A stretch of 64,000 nt of DNA from CAVUOA01 sp963742955 (GCA_963742955.1 CAVUOA010000009.1:62001-126000); one strand, 5' to 3'; shown: positions 19,644 through 29,716, counted from the stretch's first letter. Numbers and translations are program-made. The notes: generated from the sequence alone by a model not told the origin.

Positions 19644-21859
19644 ATGATAAACCCTGGAAAATATATTCAATATATACTTCCTCTAATTTTGCTGTTTTCA
19701 ATCGATTTTTCCTTTTGTGACGGTTTTAATTCAATCTCTTCGGTAAACGGAGCAACCATGTGGATTGTAGGTCCCAATGGAGGTATTTACCGTTCTGTTG
19801 ACGGGGGTCAAACCATTGTAAACCATTCTTTTGGTACAGTAAATTACAATGATGTATTTTCAAGGCTTTTATATTTATGGATAGTTGGAGATGGAGGCAC
19901 TTTGCTTTTAAGCACAAATGTAGGAGCTTCATTTACTCAATACAATATTGCCAATGGTGAAAATATTAAATCGGTATTTTTTATTGATGATAATACCGGA
20001 TGGATTGCATGTGATAACGGGGGGATTTTTAAAACTACAAATGGCGGTATAAACTGGAATGTGCAGAATTCATCTGTAAACAGCAATCTATACTGCATAA
20101 AATTCATTGATGCATCAACCGGTATTGCCTGCGGGAATAACGGGACTCTTGTTGTATCAACAAACGGAGGATTGAACTGGGACCTTTCTCCAATACCAGT
20201 TTCAAAAGATTTGTTATCTGCAGATATTTCAGAAAATACAATCATTGCTTCGTGCACCGATGCAATAGTACTTAAGTCAACAAACCTTGGAAGTTCATGG
20301 AGCATTATTGATTACAGGATTGCCGTGAAATCGGATGTGACTTCAATTCAGATGATTAATGCAAATAAATATTATTCATGCGGCATCGGGGGATTCATCA
20401 GGTTATCAACTGACGGCGGTAATACATTCGAATTTCAGAATAATCCTGCATGGGTTGACCTGAATAAATTGTATTTTTATGACTCAACCCGCGGATGGGC
20501 TCTCAGCAAAGATACAAAGATTGTTCTCCGGACAACCAATGGAGGAAATACATGGCTTATGCCGGGTGGAACAGTACAGTCATTATCATGGGTTATGAAA
20601 GTTCCTCTGGCTTACTACACTTCATCAGGAAATGATTTTTATCAGAGCCGGTGGAATAAAAAAGAAATTTTTATTACAAAATCAAATACAGTGATGCGCT
20701 CTCTTGATATCGGCGAAACCTGGTCACAGGTTGGAACGGCTATGCCTTATGGAAGTGTTTCCAACTCATTTTTTGTATCACCTAAAGATACTAATGTCTT
20801 CCTCGTTGCAATCGATTCAATTGACCAGGTTACACGGTAAAGTACTGCGCTCTACGGATTACGGCCAGACATGGGCTGCAACGTTTTCCGGCAACAGGTC
20901 TTCAGACGGGACACCAATGGCAATGGACCCGAATCATTCCGATACGGTTTATTACGGGCCCACTGATTCATCTTTGTTCCGTTCCACAGATTTCGGTTTG
21001 ACATGGAGCGCGGTTAGCCCCAGGCATTTTGATAATGTCTGTTCTATTAAAGTTCTTGAAGGCAATTCAAATGTAATAATGGTGGGTGGTGCGGGTACAC
21101 AGCAATCTTTTGTATCACATCTGGTTCGTTCAACTGATTTCGGAACAACCTGGACTGTAGTCGATTCAAATTCAGGTTATTATCCTGAGGTGCCATCAGT
21201 TGTTAGTTCACAGCTAAGCCCCGTTCTGTACTGCGCGCAATACAGAGGTGATTATGGCGGTGTAAAAAGGTCATTGGATAATGGAGTATCATGGAGTAAC
21301 ATAAATATTGATAATGATGTTTGGGGAATGGATATCGCTAAAGATGACCCGAATGTTTTTGTATATGCCGACTGGGGTTCTTCGCCTGGCATATACAGCA
21401 TATATTTCTTATGATAGAGGTGTGCATTTTTCAGCGCTGCCGGTAATAAACCAAATCGGGAATTTTGCTGTTTATTTTTATAACAGAAGCACATTGTTTC
21501 TTCAGCAGCCGCAGGGATATTATAAATTGAGAGCGGATATAAGCATTCCAATTGGTATTCAATCAATTTCAAGTGAAGTACCGGCGCAATTTTCACTTGA
21601 ACAAAATTATCCTAACCCGTTTAATCCGTCAACCAATATAAAAGTAAATATTCCGAAATCATCGAGCGTTAAGTTAACGGTTTTTGATATTCTTGGCAGG
21701 GAATCAGCCGTTCTGCTGAACGGAAAACTTGGAGCTGGGATATTCAATGTAACATGGGATGGAGCAGGATTCCCCAGCGGAGTTTATTTTTATAAGCTGG
21801 AAACAGATGGTTTTGCTGAAACGAAGAAGATGGTATTTATTAAAATAGTTGAAAGTTGA
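19644..21859 (+). CDS. Large YCF48/BNR-repeat secreted protein with type IX sorting tail (frameshifted)
   Basis: The joined product is ~737 residues. It has a signal peptide (MINPGKYIQYILPLILLFSIDFSFC) and about ten BNR/YCF48-type repeats (GGIYRSVDGGQT, GGIFKTTNGGINWN, TLVVSTNGGLNWD, LRSTDYGQTWA, LFRSTDFGLTWS). The sorting tail is LEQNYPNPFNPSTNIKV ... ETKKMVFIKIVES. Net +1 breaks lie near 20835 and 21400, and conserved repeats continue on both sides. It is a β-propeller-type surface protein of unknown ligand. Start at ATG 19644; no strong ribosome-binding site. Confidence 0.83.
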
Positions 21860-21904
21860 AATTATTTTAACATATTTTTAGTTTAATTTTACAGATAATA
21901 TAGC

Positions 21905-21912
21905 TATATTTG
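21905..21912 (+). promoter_or_regulatory. Bacteroidetes-type -7 box upstream of the TPP riboswitch
   Basis: TATATTTG matches the -7 consensus TAnnTTTG and ends 3-6 bases before the first pairing base of the riboswitch, which is where the transcript should start. A clear -33 TTTG is not seen. Confidence 0.55.
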
Positions 21913-21914
21913 CT

Positions 21915-21994
21915 AATCGGGGTGCTCTTGAAAAAGAAGGGCTGAGATTAAACCCTTGTACCTGATCCGGATAATGCCGGCGTAGGAAAATGAA
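21915..21994 (+). promoter_or_regulatory. TPP riboswitch aptamer
   Basis: The THI-box hallmarks occur in order: CGGGGTGC, GGGCTGAGA, AACCCTTG, TACCTGATCCGGATAATGCC and GGCGTAGG. The aptamer binds thiamine pyrophosphate in the nascent mRNA and controls the thiC operon that follows. An intrinsic terminator lies directly downstream, so control is probably by premature termination. Confidence 0.96.
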
Positions 21995-22005
21995 AAAAAA
22001 TTTTC

Positions 22006-22046
22006 AAAACCGCTTATCCTTTGAAGTAAAGGGTGGGCGGTTTTTA
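22006..22046 (+). terminator. Riboswitch expression-platform terminator
   Basis: AAAACCGC (22006-22013) pairs with GCGGTTTT (22037-22044), extended inside by ATCCTTT with AAAGGGT, and is followed by TTTTTATTTA. Its position 12 bases after the aptamer fits a TPP-dependent transcription-off switch. Confidence 0.85.
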
Positions 22047-22055
22047 TTTATAGGA

Positions 22056-22077
22056 GCCCTGAGCGGAGTCGAAGGGC
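22056..22077 (+). repeat. 22-base GCCCTGAGC...GAAGGGC repeat, copy 1
   Basis: Identical to 22108-22129. The unit begins GCCCTGAGCG and ends TCGAAGGGC, and its ends can pair (GCCCT/AGGGC). It lies between the riboswitch terminator and thiC. Confidence 0.85.
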
Positions 22078-22107
22078 AAAGCCAAAATGCTGAGTTAACG
22101 AAAGCAA

Positions 22108-22129
22108 GCCCTGAGCGGAGTCGAAGGGC
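22108..22129 (+). repeat. 22-base GCCCTGAGC...GAAGGGC repeat, copy 2
   Basis: The second identical copy, 30 bases after the first, in the thiC leader. Similar short imperfect palindromes occur between genes in many environmental bacterial genomes. Confidence 0.85.
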
Positions 22130-22179
22130 AAATACTAAAAAAGCAATAAGTATTATTAAAAAATAACTAAGGGGTTAAA

Positions 22180-24139
22180 ATGCAGAATAAAAATAACCAG
22201 AATGGAAACGGAACAAGCGCTAATGGCAATGTCTCAAATAACGGTAAAAAGGAATTTCTTCCTAACTCAAAAAAAATTTATGTTCAGGGCAGGCTGTTTC
22301 CTGATATCAGGGTTCCCTTCCGTGAAATTAAAGTAACTCCAACACATTTACCTGACGGGAAAATTGAGGAGAATGATTCGGTTATTTCTTATGACCCGAG
22401 CGGTCCATGGGGAGATGATAATGCTGAGTGTGATGTCCGCGAGGGACTTCCCGCAATCCGTTACGAATGGATAAAATCGCGGGCCGATGTCGAAGAATAC
22501 GAAGGACGGGATGTTAAACCCGAAGACAACGGCTACCTTACAGAAGGTTTCGAAGAGTATGCAAGCAACTGGCAGAAAGAAAAAAATAAAGGAGAGAAGT
22601 TCCCCGGTTTGAAGCGCAAAACACTGCGCGCTAAGAAAGGAATGAACGTTACCCAGCTTCACTATGCTAAGAAGGGAATTACTTACTCCCGAAATGGAGT
22701 ACATCGCAATCCGTGAAAACCTGGGACGGGAAAAGGCAATCGAAATAGGTTTGAAGGATAAGAAAATGCAGAACTCGCTTTACTGGCAGCACAAAGGTAT
22801 GTCATGGGGAGCAAATATTCCGGATTTTATTACTGCCGAATTTGTAAGAGATGAAGTTGCTGCCGGACGCGCTATCATTCCTGCAAACATAAATCACCCC
22901 GAAAGCGAACCCATGATTATCGGGCGTAACTTCTTAGTTAAGATTAATGCTAATATCGGTAACTCCGCCGTTGCTTCATCGATTGATGAAGAAGTTGAAA
23001 AAATGCGCTGGGCTACAAAATGGGGAACCGATACAGTAATGGATTTATCCACAGGCAAAAATATACATGATACCAGAGAATGGATTATACGCAACTCGCC
23101 TGTTCCGATTGGCACAGTGCCGATTTACCAGGCGCTTGAAAAAGTTAACGGCAAAGCCGAAGATTTAACATGGGAAATTTACAGAGATACATTAATTGAA
23201 CAGGCTGAACAGGGTGTAGATTACTTCACAATACATGCCGGTGTATTACTCAGGTATATTCCTATGACGGCTTACCGCTCATGCGGGATAGTTTCCCGCG
23301 GAGGAAGTATTATGGCTAAGTGGTGCTTAGCTCACCATAAGGAAAATTTTCTCTATACCAACTTCCGCGAGATTTGCGAAATAATGAAGACTTATGATGT
23401 TTCGTTTTCGCTGGGTGACGGACTGCGCCCCGGCGCAATTGCGGATGCAAACGATGAAGCGCAGTTTGCAGAGCTTTATACATTGGGTGAGCTCACAAAA
23501 ATTGCGTGGGAATACGATTGCCAGGTTATGATTGAAGGACCAGGCCATATCCCGATGCATATGATTAAAGAAAATATGGATGCAGAGCTTCAGCACTGTT
23601 ACGATGCGCCGTTCTATACATTGGGCCCGCTTACAACCGATATTGCTCCAGGGTATGACCATATCACAAGCGCAATAGGCGCTGCTATGATTGGCTGGTA
23701 CGGATGCGCTATGCTGTGCTATGTTACCCCGAAAGAACACCTCGGCTTGCCTGATAAAAAAGACGTTAAAGACGGAGTGATTACATACAAGATTGCTGCT
23801 CATGCTGCTGATTTGGCAAAGGGGCATCCCGGCGCGCAGATTCGCGATAATGCTTTATCGAAGGCAAGATTTGAATTCCGCTGGGAAGACCAGTTTAATC
23901 TTTCACTTGACCCTGATACGGCGCGTGAGTTCCACGATGAAACACTGCCGGCTGAAGGAGCAAAGCTCGCGCATTTCTGCTCAATGTGCGGACCGCATTT
24001 CTGTTCGATGAAAATAACTGAGGATGTCAGGAAATATGCTAAAGAACATAACCTGAAAGAAGATGAAGCATTAAAAGCAGGGATGGAAGAACGAAGCCAT
24101 GAGTTTGTTGAAAAAGGCTCTGAAATTTACGTAAAATAA
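22180..24139 (+). CDS. thiC: Phosphomethylpyrimidine synthase ThiC (frameshifted)
   Basis: The joined product is ~652 residues, a normal ThiC length. It converts aminoimidazole ribotide to hydroxymethylpyrimidine phosphate using SAM and a [4Fe-4S] cluster. Seen: NVTQLHYAKKGI, TPEMEYIAIREN, the IEGPGHIPMHM active-site loop and the C-terminal cluster motif CSMCGPHFCSMK (CxxCx4C). The frame breaks at 22682, where an extra C interrupts GIITPEM. It is the first gene of the thiamine operon and is controlled by the TPP riboswitch 190 bases upstream. Start at ATG 22180, preceded by AAGGGG. Confidence 0.96.
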
Positions 24140-24146
24140 AATTTAA

Positions 24147-24602
24147 TTGATTAAGATAAAAAAAGTTAAATCCAATGATTTCAAAAAGCTTGTTGAGCTT
24201 ATCAAAAAATTATTGGTTGAGCTTGGCGATGAAGCGTCGGAAATTGAAAAGATTAATGAAAAAAAGATTATTGCTGAATTGAAGAAAAGCAGTACTAAGC
24301 ACCATGCTTATTTTGCGGTTGACGAAAATGAAGTTATTGGCATAATAACAATTGCAGTAATATATGCAGTTTATGCAGGCGGTGATATCGGTGTTATTAA
24401 TGAAATGTACGTGAATCCTGATTACAGAAGCAAAGGTATTGGTAAATTGCTGGTTGATAAAGCAAAAGAACTTGCAAAAGAAAAAGGATGGCAGCGTATA
24501 GATGTAACCGCTCCAACCGAGCATAAATGGGTCAGGACGGTGAAATTTTATGAAAAGCAGGGCTTTAAATTTACGGGACCAAAGCTAAAATATAATTTGT
24601 AG
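24147..24602 (+). CDS. GNAT family N-acetyltransferase
   Basis: 151 residues with a standard GNAT fold. Motif A is VNEMYVNPDYRSKGIGKLLVDKAKELAKEKG without its first part (acetyl-CoA loop YRSKGIGK), and motif B is the WVRTVKFYEKQGFKF region. The start is TTG at 24147, 7 bases after thiC, so it is probably co-transcribed from the TPP-controlled promoter. The substrate is unknown, and a thiamine role is not implied by the sequence. Confidence 0.88.
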   Translation: MIKIKKVKSNDFKKLVELIKKLLVELGDEASEIEKINEKKIIAELKKSSTKHHAYFAVDENEVIGIITIAVIYAVYAGGDIGVINEMYVNPDYRSKGIGKLLVDKAKELAKEKGWQRIDVTAPTEHKWVRTVKFYEKQGFKFTGPKLKYNL

Positions 24603-24614
24603 TAAAGGATTTTT

Positions 24615-25100
24615 CACCGCAGAGTCGCTGAGGCACTGAGTTTTTTAAAATTTAATTTTAAAAACTCTAAAGGAGAAATAATTGAAAACGAATGATGAGC
24701 TTAATGAATTAACGGGTCAAATATTAGATTCCTGTATTGCTGTTCACAAAGAAATGGGACCCGGTTTACTTGAATCTGTTTATGAATTATGTCTGATGAA
24801 AGAACTTGAATTAAGAGGTATTGAAGCAAAAAATCAAGTCCAGATTCCATTGTTTTATAAGGGATGTGAACTATCGAAAGATTTTAGAATAGATGTTTTG
24901 GTTGAGAATGAAGTTGTTGTTGAAATAAAATCGTGCGAACGTATGATGCCGGTTTTTGAAGCACAAATAATTTCTTATTTAAAACTGGCGGATAAACGTG
25001 TTGGTGCTCTTGTGAATTTTAATGAAAAATTATTGAAGACTGGATTTAAAAGATTTGTCAATCAATTTTAATAATCTCTGCGTCTCAGCGTCTCTGCGGT
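24615..25100 (+). mobile_element. Putative GxxExxY cassette with terminal inverted repeats
   Basis: The left end ACCGCAGAG-T-CGCTGAGGCACTGAG (24615-24640) and the reverse complement of the right end ACCGCAGAG-A-CGCTGAGACGCAGAG (25075-25100) agree at about 21 of 26 positions. They enclose exactly one gene, a PD-(D/E)xK nuclease-like GxxExxY protein. The unit splits the thiamine operon between the GNAT gene and thiO. No target duplication is obvious. No transposase is present, so the mobility is an inference. Confidence 0.55.
24682..25071 (+). CDS. GxxExxY family protein (PD-(D/E)xK nuclease superfamily)
   Basis: 129 residues. The naming motif GLLESVY sits at residues ~28-34, inside AVHKEMGPGLLESVYELCL. 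The nuclease-like core is FRIDVLVENEVVVEIKS (D...ExK, residues ~72-92), and KLADKRVGALVNFNEKLLKTGFKRFV closes the domain. The start is TTG 24682, with AGGAG 6 bases upstream. The family is widespread and of unknown function. Its genes often occur in short cassettes bordered by this kind of CGCAGAG-rich repeat, which fits what is seen here. It is not expected to take part in thiamine synthesis. Confidence 0.9.
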   Translation: MKTNDELNELTGQILDSCIAVHKEMGPGLLESVYELCLMKELELRGIEAKNQVQIPLFYKGCELSKDFRIDVLVENEVVVEIKSCERMMPVFEAQIISYLKLADKRVGALVNFNEKLLKTGFKRFVNQF

Positions 25101-25113
25101 AAATGTAATAATT

Positions 25114-26239
25114 ATGAACAATAAAATATCAATAATCGGCGGGGGAGTAATTGGACTCTCACTCGGCTGGCAGCTTGCAAGAAAAGGCGCTGAAGTTGAA
25201 ATATTCGAGCGTGATTTAGCAGGCAAAGGCGCCGGGTGGGTTGCTGCCGGAATGCTTGCTCCTCAGGCAGAAATGGGTTTTGAGGAAATCGAGTTGTTTA
25301 ATCTCTGCACTAAAAGCCTTGAGATGTATCCGAATTTATTAAAAATTGAAGGAAGACAGCGGAATAGATGTAAAGCTTGATAAATGCGGAACACTGCTTG
25401 CAGGATTTGACCGCGATGATATGGAAAGGCTGAGAAGGTTCTATGATTTCCGTGAGAGAGTTAATATGCCTGTAAAATGGCTTACCGGAACCGAAGCAAA
25501 AGAGTTTGAGCCGATGCTTTCGCCAAAATGCACATGCGGAATCTGGATTCCCGATGATGCGCAGGTTGAAAACCGTGATATGCTAAATGCACTGATGGCT
25601 GCTTTCAAAAAGCGCGGAGGAAAATTACATGAGATTGCTAATGTGAAATCGGTTAAAATAGAAAATGGCAGGGTTAATGGAATAACCGTAAATGATAAAG
25701 TCCTCACCGCTTCAATAGTTGTTGTTGCAGGCGGCGCATGGTCAAAACAGATAGAGGGGATTCCAGAAAATGTGCTTCCTCCGGTTAGACCTGTTAAAGG
25801 ACAAATTATGTCACTTAGGATGGAAGGTGATAACAGGGTAACACATGCAATCAGGGGACGTGATGTTTATCTTGTTCCCAAAGCTGACGGAAGACTGATT
25901 GTCGGTGCAAGCAATGAAGAAATGGGATTCGATACAAATCCCACAGCGGGCGAAATTTACCGTCTGCTTGAAAGAGCATGGGAAACAGTGCCCGGGATAT
26001 ACGAATACCCGATACAGGAAATACAGGTCGGCTTGAGACCGGGAAGCCGTGACCATGAACCGATAATAGGTGATTGCGATGTAGAAGGATTGTATTTTGC
26101 TACAGGTCATTACAGAAACGGAATATTGCTGACTCCAATAACAGCTTTTGAGTTATCTGAATGGATTATTTCCGGGAAAAAATCCGAAACATTGAAAGAA
26201 TTTCAGCTATCAAGATTTTACAAGGAGGAAGTGCGATGA
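25114..26239 (+). CDS. thiO: Glycine oxidase ThiO (frameshifted)
   Basis: The joined product is ~374 residues. A DAO-family flavoprotein oxidises glycine to iminoglycine for thiazole synthesis, replacing ThiH. Seen: the FAD dinucleotide motif IIGGGVIGLSLGWQLA, GAGWVAAGMLAPQAE, VVVAGGAWSKQI, and the C-terminal GLRPGSRDHEPIIGD and GHYRNGILLTP. The frame breaks in an A run at 25341-25345. Its stop overlaps the thiS start (ATGA). Using ThiO rather than ThiH indicates an oxygen-tolerant route. Confidence 0.94.
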
Positions 26240-26442
26240 AAATTAAAGTTAACGGAGAAGAAAAATTTTTAAACAGCGAAATGTGTTTGAAGGATTTGAT
26301 TCAGATTGAATTAAATTCCGGTGAACCTAAAGGTGTTGCAGTGGCTGTGAATGAATTTATTGTGCCGATGCAAAAGTGGGGAGATACGATGGTTAAAGAA
26401 AACGATTCGGTAGAAATTGTCCACGCTGTTCAGGGAGGATAA
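26236..26442 (+). CDS. thiS: Sulfur carrier protein ThiS
   Basis: 68 residues with a ubiquitin-like fold starting MKIKVNGEEKFL and ending VEIVHAVQGG. The terminal diglycine is the site of thiocarboxylate formation. It donates sulfur to ThiG during thiazole synthesis. ATG 26236 overlaps the thiO stop and has AAGGAGG upstream. No ThiF adenylyltransferase gene is found in this window, so activation must be encoded elsewhere. Confidence 0.95.
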   Translation: MKIKVNGEEKFLNSEMCLKDLIQIELNSGEPKGVAVAVNEFIVPMQKWGDTMVKENDSVEIVHAVQGG

Positions 26443-26493
26443 GATATAAATTACAAATGTCAAATTACGAATTTCAAATTGTGATAACTGAAA

Positions 26494-27289
26494 ATGAATA
26501 ACTTAGAAATAGCAGGACAGAAATTTAAATCACGGTTAATATTGGGGACATCGCGCTATCCCAATCCGAATGTTATGCTCGAAGCGCTTGAGGAAAGCGG
26601 AACAGAAATGGTAACTGTTTCAATCCGCCGCCTGAATTTAAAAAGCGGTAAAGGTCAGGAAAATTTTCTTGATATGATTGACCGCAGGAAATATTTTATT
26701 TTACCTAACACAGCAGGCTGCTATACTGCCAAAGAAGCGGTATTAACCGCACAGCTTGCCCGCGAAGCATTACAGACGAACTGGGTTAAGCTGGAAGTAA
26801 TCGGTGATGATGAAACTTTATTCCCTGATGTGCCGGAACTATCTAAAAGCAGCAGAACAGCTTATTGCGGACGGATTTACAGTGCTGCCTTACAGCAATG
26901 ACGACCCTATTACATGCAAAAAGCTGGCTGATATGGGATGCGCTGCCGTTATGCCTTTGGGTGCTCCGATTGGCTCAGGAATGGGTATAAGGAATCCGTA
27001 TAATCTTCAAATCATCCGTGAAATAATTAAAGATACTCCGCTTATTGTAGATGCAGGAGTAGGAACAGCTTCCGATGCTGCGGCAGCAATGGAGCTTGGA
27101 TTTGACGGAATACTTATGAACTCCGCTGTTGCGCAGGCTGAACATCCCGTAATGATGGCAAAAGCTATGAAGCTCGCAATCGAAGCGGGGAGGCTGGCGT
27201 ATGAAGCGGGAAGAATTCCCAAACGGCTGTATGCAAATGCATCAAGTCCTTTGGATGGTTTGATTAGCACTCATTCTCATGGCAAATAA
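26494..27289 (+). CDS. thiG: Thiazole synthase ThiG (frameshifted)
   Basis: The joined product is ~264 residues, a TIM barrel forming the thiazole phosphate from deoxyxylulose-5-phosphate, iminoglycine and ThiS-thiocarboxylate. Seen: SRLILGTSRYPN, LPNTAGCYTAKEA, VKLEVIGDDETLFPD (with the Schiff-base lysine), AVMPLGAPIGSGMGIRNP, VDAGVGTASDAA and GILMNSAVAQAEHP. One extra T near 26842 shifts the frame between DVPEL and KAAEQLI. It is one base-frame away from the next ThiE-like gene, which it overlaps by 11 bases. Confidence 0.96.
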
Positions 27290-27899
27290 AATTGATTTCC
27301 GCCTGCTTGTCATAAGCGATAGGAAATTGGTCAAAAACAAATCACTTATAAAAACTGCGGAAAAATGTTTTGCGGGGGGAGTAAAAGCATTCCAGCTCCG
27401 CGAAAAGGATTTATCCGCATCCGCATTACTTAACCTTGCGCAAAAAATTGGTGAGTCCGCCAAAAATCATCATTCAAAATTAATTATTAATGACAGGCTT
27501 GATGTTGCTCTGCTGGCTGATGCATCAGGGGTTCATTCACCTGAAAATGGAAAAGATTTCCGCAGATTCAGGAAAAATTTGATTATTGGTAAGAGCACAC
27601 ATTCCATTGAATCTGCTTTGAAAGCAGAAAAAAAAGGGTTTGATTATATAATTTTCGGACCGGTTTTCAGAACGAAGTCAAAAATTAAATTCGGCAAGCC
27701 CAGGGGAATAAAGGAATTAAAAGAAGTTTGTGAAAAAGTAAATATCCCTGTGTTTGCTGTTGGCGGAATAAATCCACTGCGTGCAAAAAAGTGTATTGAA
27801 GCAGGAGCAAGCGGAGTTGCTGTTATCGGCGCAATAATGAAATCAGTCAATATTAAACAAACTGTTCTCGAATTTAAAAAATCACTCGGCAGATTATGA
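27279..27899 (+). CDS. ThiE/TenI family protein, first copy
   Basis: 206 residues with the thiamine-phosphate synthase/TenI barrel: QLREKDLSASALL, IINDRLDVALLADASGVH, GKSTHSIESALKAEKKGFDYIIFGPVF and VFAVGGINPLRAKKC. Family members either join the pyrimidine and thiazole moieties (ThiE) or aromatise the thiazole (TenI). Here GKSTHS replaces the GxSxHS/GGTAHS loop, and the VFRTKSKIKFGKP phosphate loop lacks the usual T-x-T-K. This copy is therefore the better TenI candidate. It overlaps thiG and the second copy. Confidence 0.85.
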   Translation: MANKIDFRLLVISDRKLVKNKSLIKTAEKCFAGGVKAFQLREKDLSASALLNLAQKIGESAKNHHSKLIINDRLDVALLADASGVHSPENGKDFRRFRKNLIIGKSTHSIESALKAEKKGFDYIIFGPVFRTKSKIKFGKPRGIKELKEVCEKVNIPVFAVGGINPLRAKKCIEAGASGVAVIGAIMKSVNIKQTVLEFKKSLGRL

Positions 27900-28523
27900 A
27901 AAGAAAAATAGGTAAATTGTGTATAATAACAGATACGGCAGTTCAGAATAAATATTCGCATGTTGAACTGGCGAAAATGGCAATTAAGGGCGGAGCGAAG
28001 ATGATTCAGTTCAGGGATAAGGTGATGTCAACAGGTGAATTAATTGAAACAGCAAAACTGCTAAAGATGATTTGCAAGAAAGCGGGAGTTCAGTTCATTG
28101 TAAATGACAGGGTTGATATTGCAATGGTTTCGGATGCTGATGGTGTTCATTTAGGATTGGAAGATATTCCAGTTAAAGAAGCGAGAAAGCTGTTGGGGAA
28201 AAATACAAATTATCGGCGGAACTGCTCACAGTTTAAGAGAAGCAAAAGAAGCTGAAAAAAACGGGGCGGATTATATCGGTTTCGGGCATATATTTCCGAC
28301 CGGTTCAAAGTTCAAGAACACACCGCCTGTCGGGGTTGAGGAATTGAGAAAAGTTGTTAAAGCAGTTAAAATTCCTGTTCTGGCAATAGGTGGAATCGGT
28401 TTGGATAATATAAAACAGGTTATGAATACAGGTGTTCACGGAGCAGCAGTGATTGGCTACGTAGTTAAGAGTCAAAACCCTGTTCAATCAACAAAAAAAT
28501 TAATTGAAATTATCCATGGCTAA
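27896..28523 (+). CDS. thiE: Thiamine-phosphate synthase ThiE, second copy (frameshifted)
   Basis: The joined product is ~208 residues: LCIITDTAVQNKYSH, MIQFRDKVMSTGEL, QFIVNDRVDIAMVSDADGVHLG, IIGGTAHSLREA, GADYIGFGHIFPTGSKFKN and VLAIGGIGLDN. The GGTAHS and IFPTGSK loops fit true ThiE better than the first copy. An extra A near 28205 breaks the frame after LLGKN. The start overlaps the previous stop (ATGA), and the stop overlaps thiD by 8 bases, so the block is tightly coupled. It condenses HMP-PP with thiazole phosphate. Confidence 0.92.
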
Positions 28524-29313
28524 GAGTATTAAATTCGTTTTAACAATTGCGGGTTCAGATTCCGGCGCAGGCGCTGGAATTCAATCGGACATCAAAACAT
28601 TTCACAACTACGGGTTATACGGGTTAACAGTGTTAACAGCAGTCACTGCGCAGAACACAATCGGTGTGCAGAGTTCATTCGAGCTGCCGCCCGAAATAAT
28701 AGAAGCGCAGCTAAAGAGTGTATTTGATGATTTTGAAATAGAAGTGGCCAAAACAGGTATGCTCTCATCCGATAAAGTTATTGATGCAGTAAGCGGCTAC
28801 CTGAGAAATAAAGCTTATATAAAGCTTGTTATTGACCCTGTGTTATCATCTAAAAACGGGTTTACAATGCTGAACGAAAAGGGAATATCTGTTTTGAAAT
28901 CGAAATTGTTTCCGCTAGCTTATGTTGTTTGCCCAAACATTCCCGAAGCAGAAATACTTTCCGGAGTCGGAATAAAAAGCGCTGAAGACATTGAAGAAGC
29001 AGCCAAAGCAATCTTTAATACAGGATGCAAGAATGTTCTGATTAAAGGCGGGCATATGCCCGAAAGCACCGGAATTGAAAAAGGCGTGGATTTTTTATAT
29101 AACGGAAAGAAATTCGTGATGTTTCAGAGCAAGTTCGTGAAATCGGAAAATACACACGGTATAGGATGTACTTTTTCGGCAGCGCTTGCTTCTAATTTAG
29201 CAATAGGTGAATCGCTGAAAGATTCAATTGTGAATTCAAAAGCTTATGTTGTTGAATCGCTTAAATCAACACACAAAATCGGGAAAGGGTTCGGTCCGGT
29301 TGAACAGGTTTGA
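28516..29313 (+). CDS. thiD: Hydroxymethylpyrimidine (phosphate) kinase ThiD
   Basis: 265 residues of the ribokinase superfamily: VLTIAGSDSGAGAGIQSDIKTF near the start, KTGMLSSDKVID, VIDPVLSSKNGFTML, CPNIPEAEIL and the anion-hole motif HGIGCTFSAALAS. It phosphorylates HMP and HMP-phosphate to HMP-PP, the ThiE substrate. ATG 28516 (MAKSIKFVL) lies inside the end of thiE and is the best family start. It is the last thiamine gene in the operon. Confidence 0.95.
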   Translation: MAKSIKFVLTIAGSDSGAGAGIQSDIKTFHNYGLYGLTVLTAVTAQNTIGVQSSFELPPEIIEAQLKSVFDDFEIEVAKTGMLSSDKVIDAVSGYLRNKAYIKLVIDPVLSSKNGFTMLNEKGISVLKSKLFPLAYVVCPNIPEAEILSGVGIKSAEDIEEAAKAIFNTGCKNVLIKGGHMPESTGIEKGVDFLYNGKKFVMFQSKFVKSENTHGIGCTFSAALASNLAIGESLKDSIVNSKAYVVESLKSTHKIGKGFGPVEQV

Positions 29314-29716
29314 TTTAAATAAATTACTTGATGAGGTTAAGTTTAACTTTTCCCGCAGCGGTGGGAAAGGCGGACAGAATGTTAATAAGGTTGAAACCAA
29401 GGTTGAGCTGGTATTTAATATTAACAGCTCAAACATTATTGATGATGAAACAAAATTAAATCTCATTAAAAAACTTGTGCACAGGCTTGATTCGGATGGG
29501 AACCTGCATGTAATTTCACAAACCGAAAGGACGCAGCTTGGCAACCGCAAAAAAGCTTCGGAAAAGTTTATTGAGTTACTTCAGAAAGCGCTTAAGAAAG
29601 AAAAAAAGCGGGTTAAGACAAAGAAATCAAAAGCAGTAAAAGAAAAAATACTTGAACAAAAGAAAAAACACGGGTTAAAAAAACGGGAAAGAAAAAGAGT
29701 AGATATAGATTTATAG
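29300..29716 (+). CDS. arfB: ArfB/YaeJ-like peptidyl-tRNA hydrolase
   Basis: About 138 residues. The catalytic loop of class I release factors is clear: FSRSGGKGGQNVNKVETKVEL, with the GGQ tripeptide (only 20 residues are informative). A highly basic C-terminal tail (KKEKKRVKTKKSKAVKEK ... KKRERKRVD) would bind the empty mRNA channel of stalled ribosomes. There is no codon-recognition domain, so it rescues ribosomes rather than reading stop codons. TTG 29300 overlaps thiD by 14 bases, placing it in the TPP-regulated operon by position. Confidence 0.9.
   Translation: MNRFDLNKLLDEVKFNFSRSGGKGGQNVNKVETKVELVFNINSSNIIDDETKLNLIKKLVHRLDSDGNLHVISQTERTQLGNRKKASEKFIELLQKALKKEKKRVKTKKSKAVKEKILEQKKKHGLKKRERKRVDIDL

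Noticed and set aside
23327..23827. 166-residue minus-strand frame
   Set aside because: It is antisense to the most conserved part of thiC; no ribosome-binding site or similarity.
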